From: Ricinus communis
Taxonomy: Eukaryota; Streptophyta; Magnoliopsida; Malpighiales; Euphorbiaceae
Assembly (NCBI RefSeq): GCF_019578655.1
Contig: NC_063258.1
Span: 8,312,802-8,376,801 of the forward strand
Reading direction: 5' to 3'
Length of the DNA stretch: 64,000 nt
The notes beneath the pieces are model-generated. The model was not told the origin of the DNA. It made no database searches and was given only the letters and a program-made list of their open reading frames with translations. Shown in pieces: positions 24,157 to 34,385 of this stretch (position 1 is its first letter; the number at the start of each line of letters is the position of its first letter). A program made the position numbers and the translations under genes.

Positions 24157-25711
24157 TCATCCCATTCCTCTACCTCTTCCTCTACTTACTCCTCCCTGAG
24201 TCATATTTTCACCTATGCTGCTCTGTCCTGAAACTTGACTTTCACTGGCTCGATTTTTACTCCAACAATCTCTGGCTATATGCCCTGGCTTACCACAGTA
24301 AAAACAAAGTATCTGCCTTGGTCCCCAACACTCTTCACTGTGAAACCTATTACATCTAGCACATGGTGAACTATATCCTCGACTAACTGAAACATCTCCC
24401 TCACCTCTCTTACTCTCTACCCTACTCTTGTTGTAACCACTTCGTCTGCCTCTACCCAATGTCACTGTAGCAGACTTATTCATATTTTGCTAGCTAACCC
24501 CTCTCCCATAATATCTACTCCCTTGAGACCTAGAATCTCTAAAAGAAATGTCTCTTCCTTTCCTTTCTGAACCACCATATTCATTTATCATCTTTCTTTT
24601 CTTAGATGTCATTACATCTTTCTTAATCAAACATTCTTCTACCCTCAATGTAGCCTCTAATAAAGTACTGTAACTTGGTGGCTTCAAGGAAATCTTTTTC
24701 CGAAAATCCATTCTCAATCCTTTTTCAAACCGTCTTTGTTTTGCATCCTCTGTAGCCACTTCTTCTAACGCATATTTTGATAATCGAGAGAATTGCATTT
24801 CATATTCTGATACTGTCATGTATCGCTGTTCCAAGCTCAAAAACTCCATTGTCTTTCGATTTTTATACATTGGTGGTGTGTATTTATTTGCAAATTCCCT
24901 AAGGAAGTCATCCCAAGTTAAGGTCATAGCTCTATTTTTACTTCCTGGAATCAGATCCCACCAATCTAAAGCTGATCTTCTCAACAAAGATACAACATAT
25001 TTCAACTTTTGCTCTAGTGTGCAATCCAGCCTATCCAACACCCTGTCTGTCTCTCATAACCATTCTTCTGCTATCTCAGGACCAGTGATCCCCTCAAATT
25101 CTGTAGCTCCTTGTTTTCTCAGCCTATCGTAAGTTTTATCTTTAGTCTTTATTTCTCTAACTTCTACCATTGCATTATTGGTTGTTGGATAGGCTGAGTG
25201 GCTACCCGATTCTCTGAGAGTGAGACATTATATTGTGTCTATGTAGCGATTGGACAAAAACGCTCAACCGTGGCCCAAACTCCCACGGGGGGCAGCAGCT
25301 GGGAATCTTGGACAATGGGTGAAAGTCCGATCCAATAATATCACGTGAGTGAAGAAGGGAAATGCCGCTTGTAAAGCTCTTTTGCCGAGTGCGCGATCAT
25401 GACAGGACTCGAGGAAGAAGCCCCAGCTAACTTTGTGCCAGCAGCCGCGGTAAGACGAGGTGGGCAAGTGTTCTTCGAAATGACTAGGCGTAAAGGGCAC
25501 GTAGGCGGTGAATTGGGTTGAAAGTGAAAGTCGCCAAAAACTGGCGGAATGCTCTTGAAACCAATTCACTTACAAAGACTCAAGAAATTGCTGCATTACT
25601 GGTGGCAATTCCTGAGCTAGTTGTGGTGGTGCATTTATATGCTCAACTCCATGCACAGATTCAAGACTCACTTAGGTCAGCAAGATTCTCGGTCGGCCTT
25701 TCTCTACTCAT
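24157..25711 (-). pseudogene. gag: gag of the Tekay-like element, interrupted by mitochondrial rRNA
   Basis: The likely start is the ATG at 25711. A frameshift follows, then PPQLAQELPPVMQQFLESL (about 25650-25575), then the 304-bp rRNA insert, then the central Gag domain (about 25140-24490) with DRLDCTLEQKLKYVVSLLR, SALDWWDLI and FANKYTPP. An in-frame TGA lies near 25050 and a TAG at 24490. The C-terminal part (24483-24157) has a CCHC zinc knuckle, CFYCGKPGHIARDC, followed by a Gly/Arg-rich end. Gag would form the nucleocapsid. The protein could not be made from this copy. Confidence 0.9.
25268..25571 (+). pseudogene. rrn18: Mitochondrial 18S rRNA fragment (NUMT)
   Basis: The sequence contains the universal small-subunit landmarks GTGCCAGCAGCCGCGGTAA (about 25435-25453), a degenerate ACTCCCACGGGGGGCAGCAG near 25280, and GGCGTAAAGGGCACGTAGGCGG (about 25488). 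The details GGAATCTTGGACAATGGG, GTGCGCGATCATGACAGGAC and GGTGAATTGGGTTGAAAGTG fit plant mitochondrial rrn18, not plastid 16S or nuclear 18S. It covers roughly E. coli 16S positions 340-650 and lies antisense to gag. Most differences I can recall from the mitochondrial gene are C-to-T or G-to-A. The flanks on both sides are gag sequence. It has no function as rRNA. Confidence 0.93.
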
Positions 25712-25832
25712 CCTATTAAAAGAAATACAAATACTTATTTTTAATTCTTACATTTATATGCATCCCTAACATGTATATGCATTCATGCCTTTAAATGCTT
25801 TTACAATTCTATCCCAATGAATTCTAAACCGT

Positions 25833-25844
25833 GCTCTGATACCA
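25833..25844 (-). other. Primer binding site, initiator tRNA-Met
   Basis: The minus strand reads TGGTATCAGAGC, five bases inside the 5' LTR. It is the exact complement expected for the 3' end of plant initiator tRNA-Met. Confidence 0.96.
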
Positions 25845-25849
25845 CTAAA

Positions 25850-26397
25850 TGTGACACCTGTAAAGGATGTCAAGCATACATTGTATGTAAAAGACTAATA
25901 CATAACATGTTCCTTAACTACTAACTTTTAACTCACAAATTAATATGTATAACAAAAACTATTTATATGAGTCATACATATCACACACAAAAAAGCACAC
26001 AACATCAAATTGTACACTCTTTTTTTTATATACACATAATATGCACCAGTTTTATACATGATAATAAAATCCACTAGACATATGTCACGTCCAAGAAAAA
26101 CTGAGGGCGACCTCCTGCTGGCCTACCTGACACAATGCTAGTGCGACAGATGCAAATGTTTCGCCAAAACTAATTATAATTCTTCTAATCCTGAAAAAGA
26201 AATAATATAGACGAGTGAGCCTGCAACTCAGCAAAAGAATAACATAATTTCCTATAAAAATAATACAATCAAATATGTAGTATTATCAAGCATCAAATCA
26301 TTCGATATTTAATTATGACTTTATATTGTGTATATAAACATTGTCATAGTATTTTCTTTAGGACAGCAATGAATTGTGAATTATAATTTAATTCCAT

Positions 26398-26438
<41 letters not shown>

Positions 26439-28225
26439 ATTTTCATGGATTCCCATACGCACACAGTCAACCATAATCTTATAGGGAATTCCATATCGCA
26501 CACAGCCTTGCCTCATTCACAAGTAGCATTGTATCCTTAAAATCATCCAACCATAATTCTTATATTTATATATATCATATACCACTCCATTTAAATAACT
26601 AACATCTCCATAATATATAAGAAACCATAATATACCTATGATATACCAAAAACATACCATATTTCAATATGGCAGATTTAATAGTGTGCATTCAAAAATA
26701 CACCAAAAATTTCACATTAGGAATTCCAAAACCATATGCTCCAGATCAGTAATATTATAAGTCTAGATTAATTTGAAACTGATTTTACATCAATTGGATG
26801 TGTATAGAAAGAGAAACATAAAAAAAAATCTACCATGGTCAAGCTGTCAATAAAATTAAGCAACATAAAGTATGATCCAGATTGGCCATCAAAACAGCAA
26901 AATCAAGCTTCCTCTATTTCCATAACATTTGTAAATTACATCTCAAATTTTCTATAGCAATAAGTAGCACTCCATTTGGAGTTATAAAACTCCAGATATG
27001 GCTAAATCAAATATATTGTTCATATTATAACATGACACTCGAATTCACCAATCAACATTCATATATATAATCTCATTCTGAAAACAATCACCCATCAATA
27101 CTATAATTAAAAATCACCATAAACAAAAATTAACATCAATTAATATGTTATATACATTTCCCTTAATCAATCAATTTAACAAATAAATTATAATTATTTA
27201 TCTTATGTTATATTCACATAGAACATTGAGTTATTCACTTACCTTTATTGCTCCCTTCCTTTTGCTTGAGTTTACTTGGGTGTCACCCTCATTCAAAATT
27301 GGTTTAGCTGAAATAGATCATAATTCACTTATTTTTAAACACCCAAAATTAATAGAATTTCATCTAGCATGATAACATCGCTAAACTATCTACATATGTG
27401 TGGCTGCCAACTATGACAAAATTAATAGGGTGAATTTAAAAATCCACCAAAACCTCTATACAATGAATTTCATGATGAAACTTTCCAAATCACTAACCTT
27501 ATGTGTCTAATATAATTTAAAACTGACTTTGTTTCAATTGGAGTTGTATAGAGAAATATCCCTACAAAACAATCCACCTTACTCAGACCAAAGATGGAAA
27601 CTGAACAATAAAATGTATTCTCTTATTATACTAATATAGAACCTGATTCAGATCGAGCTAAACAAATAAAAGTTTTAGATAACCCTTCAAAGTTTATATA
27701 TCATCAAAGAACACTCGATTTAAGGCTTCCTAGCTCAAGATACGATCAACACAATAAGACTGAAAAACTGGGTCTTTAGAACTCGAATTCTATGTCTTCT
27801 AAACCCTAACTCAATTCAACAAAATATTAAAATTACTTATCAAATAAACCTCTAAAGCCTTTGTAGATGAAGAAATGGATTCTAAACCTCCAAATTCTAC
27901 TTGAAAAATCCGTTTTCCTTTTTTTTTTAAGAAGAAGAAGAAGAAGAAATAAAGAAGAAGGAAGAAGAACTACCACCTTTTCTTTCTTCTTCCTCTTTTC
28001 TATCATATTAATTTTCTTTTTAGGTTTAATTAACCCCTTTATTTTTGCCATTAATCAATTTAATCCCTTAACTTTTTAATTCTTATTATGGACTTAATTG
28101 TAACATTTATAATCTTCTTCTATTTAACATTAGCATTAATACCATACATATCTCATGCATTTCTCATATCTATATGATATGCATGTTATAAAAATAAATG
28201 CAAATGCATTAGGTGGGGCATTACA
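25850..28225 (-). repeat. 5' LTR of the Tekay-like element
   Basis: This LTR is 2376 bp, from TGTGACACC to GGGGCATTACA on the + strand. It aligns along its whole length with 18094-20613 apart from indels: a shorter AT tract, loss of about 147 bp near 27228, and about 35 bp near 27553-27590 absent from the partner. Confidence 0.93.
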
Positions 28226-28328
28226 TACTTTCTTAATACGTGTCATCATAGACCCTTTTATGATGACACGTGTCAAGCTACTGTACAAATACATGTTACT
28301 ATAAACTCTTTTGTGATGACATATGTCA
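28226..28328. repeat. Hairpin tandem array, right part (two units)
   Basis: Units at about 28236 and 28290 continue the array of 17786-18093 in register, once the 10132-bp element and one TACTT are removed (spacing 54 bp). The first has perfect 13-bp arms ACGTGTCATCATA (28238-28250) and TATGATGACACGT (28259-28271) around an 8-base loop. Confidence 0.9.
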
Positions 28329-28600
28329 AGCTCCTTTAATATATAACACTTATATTTAATATATTATTTAGACATTTACAGACTTTAATTTCAGAAGATA
28401 CTAGTGTTACTACTTGAGGTACAAGTTAAGTCCATCACCATGCTTGAGTTGATCTTAACGTGTGTGACTTTCTAGGTTCATTATTAATTGGTAATGGGAG
28501 TTTAATATTAAACTCTTTAATTTTAATTAGAACACTTTAACAAACTAAAGGAACAATTAATCAATTGTCCCCTAATCATTACCATAAATTATAAGTGACC
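28329..28600. other. Unassigned DNA right of the hairpin array
   Basis: These 270 bp of AT-rich sequence match nothing else in the window. They precede an inverted satellite block that starts at AAAGGAAGGACGTGAGTG. No coding frame is supportable. Confidence 0.4.
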
Positions 28601-29381
28601 TCTAGCAACATAAAGGAAGGACGTGAGTGATAAGTCTAGGTTCACTAATGCGGGTCTTCATAAGTCCGCAAAATTCTTGAAAGAACCCATAAATTGATTT
28701 TCCGCAAGGTAGAAAACTAAAATAATCTATCCACTAGCCTCAAGTATTCGGTTGCATATAGTTTTTATCGTGCGAAAGCCCTCTTTCCATAAGAAGAAGG
28801 AACTAGAGGCTAAATATGAATAAATAAATAAAGAAATATGAATAAATTAAAGTCAAATTAAGAATGAGAGAGGGGTTGATTGGTCAATAACTCTCGTGGT
28901 TCCAAATATTATGAGCGAGCTTAATAAAAACAAGGTGAAATTCGTGTGGGCCTACCTAATAACACTTCGACTCAAATTACTTTAAATAAATTTGATTTGA
29001 TCCTTACACTTAGCTGTATAGAAGAGAACAAAGAACTGGTGATTCTTTCATTATTGGATCGAAATTACCTATGTTATTATTTTGCTCGTTTGTTTTATGC
29101 CTCTCTTTCTAATCTCTATCTAGTATGATGGTTTGATTTTATCTAGGGAGCATAAACACGAGTGTTAAGTGAAAGCGGGTGGAAGCGACAATCATAGGCA
29201 CCGATCCAATGCTCAGACAAATACAAAGAAACAAAATTAGTTGATCGTGTATTGATATCATTCTCCGTATAATCGTGGATGAATCTTCTAGAGGAAAGAC
29301 GGAACAACGAGAATTAAGACACGCTCGATATTCTGATTCAAGATTTACACCATTAAAATCTCCATCATTCCTTGTTCCTAA
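28601..29381. repeat. 1-kb satellite block with inversion near 28980
   Basis: Bases 28601 to about 28975 are the satellite in minus orientation (TATA-region landmark near 28745). From about 28984 (AATTTGATTTGATCC) it runs in plus orientation to 29381, where an LTR fragment begins. Confidence 0.85.
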
Positions 29382-29928
29382 TGTGATTCTTGATGGATTT
29401 TCCAGAGTCACATTGTGAAACTGTTATGAAGAACGTTTAAAGTCAGACTCACAAACAAGGACCCTGAACCAACACTTTACTAGAAGTGTGAACCTTGGTA
29501 TAGAAAAGGTTTTGGATGCCACATTCAAGATTAAGGAAGAAGGTGCGTGATAACTCACAAAGGAACGCTAAAAGACAACTCTTGATACAATAAGCATAAA
29601 TAGAGAAAATAAAACCTAATTCCTATATGCAATAAGGAATTAATCTAAGATAGATAATAACAAATAAAGCCTAAATTAAAATCTACCTAAATAGAAAAAT
29701 AATCAACTTATAAATCAATGAGATATTCCTAATCAACTAAAATGGAGCTTCCACCTTGAGTTTCTCTTAAAAAATGCCTAAGTAGTATAGTAGGCATTAT
29801 TAGAATGTTTCCTAAATGACAAAACAAGAAAGTTGGCATCCTTTAATATAGGAGAAAATGACCAAAACAAGCACTAATACTTCTAAATAACCACAAGGGG
29901 CGGCTGTCATTATTTCCTAATTAATTTT
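29382..29928 (-). mobile_element. Gypsy LTR fragment, type of the 42564-47167 element
   Basis: It begins TGTGATTCTTGATGG and shares the CACTTTACTAGAAGTGTGAA and GGTTTTGGATGCCACA blocks with 42564-42720. It ends about 350 bp before the LTR would. Satellite resumes at TTGATGTTTGGAAGGC, with about 240 bp of monomer lost. Confidence 0.8.
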
Positions 29929-29999
29929 GATGTTTGGAAGGCATACAATAAAGTAATTTAGATCGGAGTATTATTGGGTAAGCCCACGTAAAAATGAAA
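29929..29999 (+). repeat. Short satellite remnant before a gag fragment
   Basis: About 65 bp match the monomer from TTGATGTTTGG to GTAAGCCCACG. The sequence then passes directly into gypsy gag without any LTR. Confidence 0.7.
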
Positions 30000-30968
30000 G
30001 AGTGAAATGGAGTATAATGAACATCAATGAGGCTATGGAGAAGATGCAGTTATATATGGCAGCCAACCAAAAAGCCATATTATAGCAAATTAATGCTAAT
30101 GCTAGTGCAGGAAATAATAGGGAAAACTTGGTAGGCAATGAGGAAGATTTAGATTTAGTCTATGATGATGATGATAATGCCACAACTATGGGTGTTGGCC
30201 GTGGCATGGGTTGAAGAGCTAAAAGAGGTTGAAACAATGCAATGGGTAGAGGGAATAGTGGAGGTGAGTTTGGTGGTTACTATGAGTATAATGATGATGA
30301 GGATAGAAATTTGGATAGCATCAAACTTAGGATTCCTACTTTTTAGGAAAATCATATCGGAGGCATATTTGGAGTGTGAAAAGCAAGTAGACCTTATCTT
30401 TGATTGTCCTAATTTTTATGAGGAAAAGAAGGTAAGGTTAGTGGTTACTCAATTTTCTGAGTATGCAATAGTGTGGTGTGATCAATTGGTGGCGAGTAGG
30501 AGAAGATAAATGGAAGCGCCTATTCATACTTGGCATGCTCTTAAAACCATCATGAAAAGACATTTTGTACCTAGACATTACGATAGGGAGTTACATCAAA
30601 GACTCCAAGCTTTGAAGAAAGGTACTAGGAAGGTAGAGGATTATTATAAGGAAATGGAGATGCTCATGATAAGGACTGATTTTGATGAAGATAGGGAAGC
30701 TACCACAGGAAATGGCATGTTTTATTGGTGGACTTAATAAGGAGATGCAGATAGGGTCGAATTACAACATCATGTAGAACTTAAGGAGTTAGTTCATCTA
30801 GCAATTAAGGTTGAAGAGTAATTAAAACTAAGGGGTGCAGCAAGGTTGGAACAAAAAGGCACTTCAAGCAATAGGCCTAATTGGTCTAATGAATAGAAAG
30901 GAAACAAAAGAGGAGATGATAAGGCTATTTTTATAGGAAAAAAAGTAAGAATGTTTTGGGCAACAATG
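30000..30968 (+). pseudogene. gag: Chromovirus-type gag, broken
   Basis: The first part has an acidic/Gly-rich linker and DRNLDSIKLRIP, then shifts frame into EAYLECEKQVDLIFDC, NFYEEKKVRLVV and FSEYAIVWCDQLVASRRR (30344-30509). A TAA follows where related elements read N. The next part (30510-30737) has KTIMKRHFVPRHY, LHQRLQALKKGTRKVEDYYKEMEMLM, and then more stops. A last piece (to 30968) reads ELKELVHLAIKVEE. The same Gag type occurs at 49240-50140 and 45377-44640. It is cut at 30968 by an LTR fragment in the other orientation. The 5' LTR is missing. Confidence 0.85.
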
Positions 30969-31585
30969 TGATATGGAACCTCCATGAATAAGCTTGAGGA
31001 CCCCTTTTGAATCGTGAACCCCAACACATTAACATGAAAACTCCAAGAACCAATTCGGTTCAACCTCTAAGAAAGGTCAGAAAACATATTACTTAGAAAG
31101 ATGATTAAGAATTAGAACCTAAGGATAGATCAAATCCTTTAAACCCCAATTCCAAGTATACCATTCAAACAAGAACATAAAGACAAAGTAACAGCTTTAA
31201 GATTTACAAACCAATTGTCATTCAACTTCAACTTCAACTTCAACTTAATTTTTTTGTTAAATCAAAATTCGTACTAGCCTTGTATAGGCCTTAGAAAATC
31301 CTAAATCATAACTTATAAGAATTTACATCTCATATAGGCTTTAGATAACCTTCCTAACTAAAAGAAATAACTTAAATAAAGTCCTAATTAGGTTAAAAGA
31401 AACATGTGTAGCCGCCCATAATAAGCCATAAAATCCTAATTTACATAAGTCATGTAGATGGGACTCATAACATAAGCCAAGTTAGGCCTAGAGTCTTCAT
31501 ATGCTCCAATTTAGCTTCTTTAGTCTTTTTAACCCCAATTAGATTCATTCAAACCTAATAAACTGAATTAGATTAATGAGTATTG
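30969..31585 (-). mobile_element. Antisense LTR fragment inside the gag-pol remnant
   Basis: It begins TGATATGGAACCTCC, the reverse complement of the LTR end found at 57985-58004. It continues with GAACCAATTCGGTTC, the same order as 59516-59700 in that orientation. Its far end matches 48660-48790 in reverse. It lies between gag (to 30968) and integrase (from 31587), so protease, RT and RNase H are missing here. I could not find a target duplication. Confidence 0.8.
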
Positions 31586-31586
31586 A

Positions 31587-32434
31587 AACATTGTAAGTGA
31601 TAGGGATGTTAAATTCTTAAGTCATTTTTGGCATGTGTTATGGGTAAGTTAGGCACTAAATTATTATTTTCTACTACTTCCCATTCATCAACGTTTGGAC
31701 AAATCAAAGTTGTTAATAGAACTTTGGTTCAACTGCTTTGTTCTTTAATTTCTAGGAATCTTATATCTTGGCAGGATCTTTTGCCATATGTGGAGTTTTC
31801 ATACAATAGGGTTGTTCATAGCACTACACATTATTCTCCATTTGAAATTGTTTATGGTTTTAACCCATTAACTCCTATTGATCTATTTCCTCTGCCTCTT
31901 AACAAGTTTGTTAATGTTGATGGTTCTTCTAAAGTAGATTTGGTTAAAAGACTACATGAACAAGTTGAAAAGAGGATTGAGTAGCAAAATACTAGAGTAA
32001 CCGAAAGAGTTAACAAAGGAAGAAGGCCAATGGTATTCCAACCTAGTGATTGGAACAAGGTTTGGGTGCATTTTCGCAAGGAAAGGTTCCCAAATCAAAA
32101 AAGGCCAAAGCTAAGTCCAAGGGATGATGGACCATTTCAAGTACTTCAGAGGATCTACAATAATGCTTACAAAATTTATTTACAAGGTAAGTATAATGTG
32201 AGTGGCACATTTAATGTTGCTGATTTGAGTCCTTTTGATGTAGATGATGAGTTTGATTTAAGGACGAATCATCCTAAAGAAGAAGGGAATGATATAGATC
32301 GGCTAAGGCTTAAAGATGTTGATTTGGTTGGGCTTGATGATAAGGGCAACAAGAAACAATCAAGGAAGGATCCATTAAGTTTGTCACATGGTCCAATTAC
32401 AAGGTCAAAGGCCAAGAAGCTTCAGAGTCCTTAA
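31587..32434 (+). pseudogene. pol: Integrase C-terminal half of a chromovirus-type element
   Basis: The sequence starts at SDRDVKFLSHFWHVLW, which carries the second catalytic Asp, and meets a stop near 31640. The open stretch 31628-31984 has [11 protein letters not shown] and FAYNR-like VEFSYNRVVHS, IVYGFNP. The expected TDGQTEVVNRT reads TFGQIKVVNRT, so the catalytic Glu is Lys. A TAG at 31982 follows, then VWVHFRKERFP and DDGPFQVLQRI, NVADLSPF and HGPITRSKAKK to the end at 32434. The last 48 codons lie in the LTR (from 32290). Confidence 0.87.
32274..32289 (+). other. Polypurine tract inside the pol frame
   Basis: AAAGAAGAAGGGAA lies directly before TGATATAG, the inferred LTR start, and also encodes Lys-Glu-Glu-Gly of the polyprotein. 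The element at 42564-47167 has the same arrangement. Confidence 0.65.
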
Positions 32435-32645
32435 ATAGCTATATGCAAGAGTGGAACTAACAATGGAAGTCCAATAGAATACGACCCAAATGAAATTCAT
32501 AAAGAATGGACTTTGTTTAATGTTCTTCAAGTCCAAGTTTATAAAGGCTTTGTTTAGCTCTTAGTATCCCGTTTGGTTAGATGTTAAAGTTTCCTAAGCT
32601 TGTCAAGAAACTCATGTTAGATCATATTAGTTAAGTAAGAGTTCT
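32290..32645 (+). repeat. 3' LTR start of the 30000-32434 remnant
   Basis: It begins TGATATAGATC, continues the integrase tail to GPITRSKAKK, then becomes non-coding. It is cut at 32645 by the start of another LTR. Confidence 0.6.
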
Positions 32646-33968
32646 TGATGCGAATCCTACAAGCACAAGGAATCCTACTCCGACTAGGAATCCTACTCCA
32701 ACTAGAAATCCTACTTGAATTAGGAGTCCTAATCCCACGAGGAGTCCTACTCCAACTAAAAATCCTACTTCCACTAGGAATCTTAGTTCGATGAGGAGTC
32801 CTACTCCAGCTAGAAATCCTAATCCAACTAGGACTATACACGAGTCACTCAAATATGATGGACCAATGACTAGAGCTCATATGAAGAAGTTCAGGGATGC
32901 TTTAGGAGTGTTCATGAAGCAAGAGGAAGCTTAGGTTGGAGATCCAAAGTCCAAGTGAAATTGGGCTTAAATAAGACAATTGACCTCAAGATACTATTAT
33001 AAACTTAATTCAATATATGGAGGTATGAACTAGTCAAAATAGGCCCAAAATAAACAAGTTAAGCTAATTGGAGTCCTATACTCAAGAATTGGTCACTTAT
33101 TACATGTTACTTAAGCCCAAATGTCATGTTTATTATATAGGCTAGGGTTGGATGAATTTTAAGAGTATTTGTTCATTTAAAGAAGTATTTTAATAATTCA
33201 GAATCTTGTTTTAAGTTATCCTTTTCATTTAGGTGTTCTATTCCTAGTTTTTATTGTTATTTGCTTCCTTATTATTATAGAATTAGGTTTTTCTAAGGCC
33301 TGTATAAGCTAGTATGAATTTCTATGTAAAGTTTGGTTGAATATTTTTTATTTTAGAGTTAGTTCTATTATTTTGTTTTTTATAAACTTGGTGAATTTAT
33401 AAATTTATCAAGTGAATGCTTGATATTTTAAAAATTTAGTTTAATCTAAACTTTTATTTAAGTTAAACAACCTTTAATTCTTTATAATTAAGATTCTTAA
33501 GTACAAGTTATTTAAGGGGTCTTGTTGGGAGTTAGAGTTTCTATGCTTAATTAGGTGAACGGTCCTTGGTAAAGATATCAACATTGAATATAGGTTAGGC
33601 ATAAGTTAGCCACGTTTATATCAATTTTATTCTTCTTAGGACTTTGGAAATGTCTTTAAAACATATCAAATTGGTATGCCATTATTCAAATTATGATTAA
33701 TTAAATTTTTACTTTCTTTCAAGCCAAAATTGCTTGTATCTTATGTTCTTGTTTGAATGCAAGACTTACTTATTAAGGAGTTGATCTATCCCTGTCGTAT
33801 ATTTGGAATTGGGGCTTAAGGAACTTAACTTTCCTCAGGTTTTAATTCTTGATCATCTTACACTCTGATTAAACTATCCTAGGGTTTATTTTCAAGTTGC
33901 TCTTTGGGTTTTCAAGTTAGTGATTCACAGATTTATAAGGATTAGAGTTCTTGGAGGTTCTTTTACTT
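32646..33968 (+). repeat. Gypsy LTR with a repeat-coded pol tail (5' LTR position)
   Basis: It begins TGATGCGAATCC and ends just before the primer site at 33970. The first 290 bp encode Asp-Ala, ten hexapeptide repeats, then YDGPMTRAHMKKFRDALG to a stop near 32934. The rest is non-coding and AT-rich. The 3' part (33770-33960) is homologous to 55480-55519 plus 57826-58004 of the solo LTR. Because a primer site follows, it is a 5' LTR, yet it carries the pol C-terminus; in this family that coding end lies inside the LTR. Confidence 0.8.
32653..32832 (+). repeat. 18-bp minisatellite coding for N/S-P-T-P-T-R
   Basis: Ten units of 18 bp, typically AATCCTACTCCGACTAGG, are translated as NPTSTR, NPTPTR, NPTPTR, NPT*IR, SPNPTR, SPTPTK, NPTSTR, NLSSMR, SPTPAR and NPNPTR. 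One unit has a stop. Diverged versions open two other LTRs, at 48317-48530 and 54523-54730. Confidence 0.93.
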
Positions 33969-33969
33969 T

Positions 33970-33981
33970 TGGTATCAGAGC
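33970..33981 (+). other. Primer binding site, initiator tRNA-Met
   Basis: TGGTATCAGAGC is an exact initiator tRNA-Met site directly after the LTR. The leader that follows is cut at about 34084, where satellite begins, so no gag is attached. Confidence 0.93.
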
Positions 33982-34084
33982 TTTTAGCTCTTGAATAAGG
34001 TTACTTATCCTTCTTTAATGTTATTTCATTGTTTTCTTTAAGTTTCCAAGTGTTTTTATTCGTTTCTTGATAACAATCTTCATT

Positions 34085-34385
34085 GCCACTTCCACGCGCT
34101 TTCTCTCAATATTGGTGTTTATGCTCTCCAAATAAAATAAAACCATCATACTAGACAAAGAGGAGTTGACTAGTTAACAACTCTCATAGTCCTAAATTTA
34201 ATGAGCCAGAATAATAAAAACAAGGAAAAATTCGTGTGGGCATACCTAATAAAACCCTAGCCCAAATTATTTAATTATATGCATCACAAACACTAAAACA
34301 CATGCATTCCCTATTAGATTAATCTAAAACAATATTATTTCTCCTTTATGCATGTGGGTTTGTGTCTCGTCTTGCTAGATTATCA
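34085..34385 (-). repeat. 1-kb satellite fragment, minus orientation
   Basis: It runs from CATTGCCACTTCCACGCGC to TCTCGTCTTGCTAGATTATCA, where the next LTR begins. About 0.3 of a monomer is present. Confidence 0.85.

Larger units (their letters stand above)
18094..28225 (-). mobile_element. Tekay-like Ty3/gypsy element, full-length but decayed
   Basis: The element is 10132 bp, flanked by TACTT at 18089-18093 and 28226-28230. It has two LTRs, an initiator tRNA-Met primer site and a polypurine tract. The pol order on the minus strand is protease, RT, RNase H, integrase with a chromodomain-like end, which makes it a chromovirus; the long LTRs and the integrase tail suggest the Tekay/Del lineage. 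Stops and frameshifts break gag and RT/RNase H. A mitochondrial rRNA fragment interrupts gag. LTR differences are numerous by eye, so the insertion is not recent. Confidence 0.93.

Noticed and set aside
25264..25569. Minus-strand open frame of 101 codons over the rRNA fragment
   Set aside because: It is the antisense of the mitochondrial rrn18 insert; the open frame is incidental.
32631..32852. Minus-strand frame coding for a hydrophobic VGFLVGVGFL-like repeat protein
   Set aside because: It is the reverse strand of the 18-bp minisatellite, whose sense frame continues the pol tail; the membrane-like look is an artefact.
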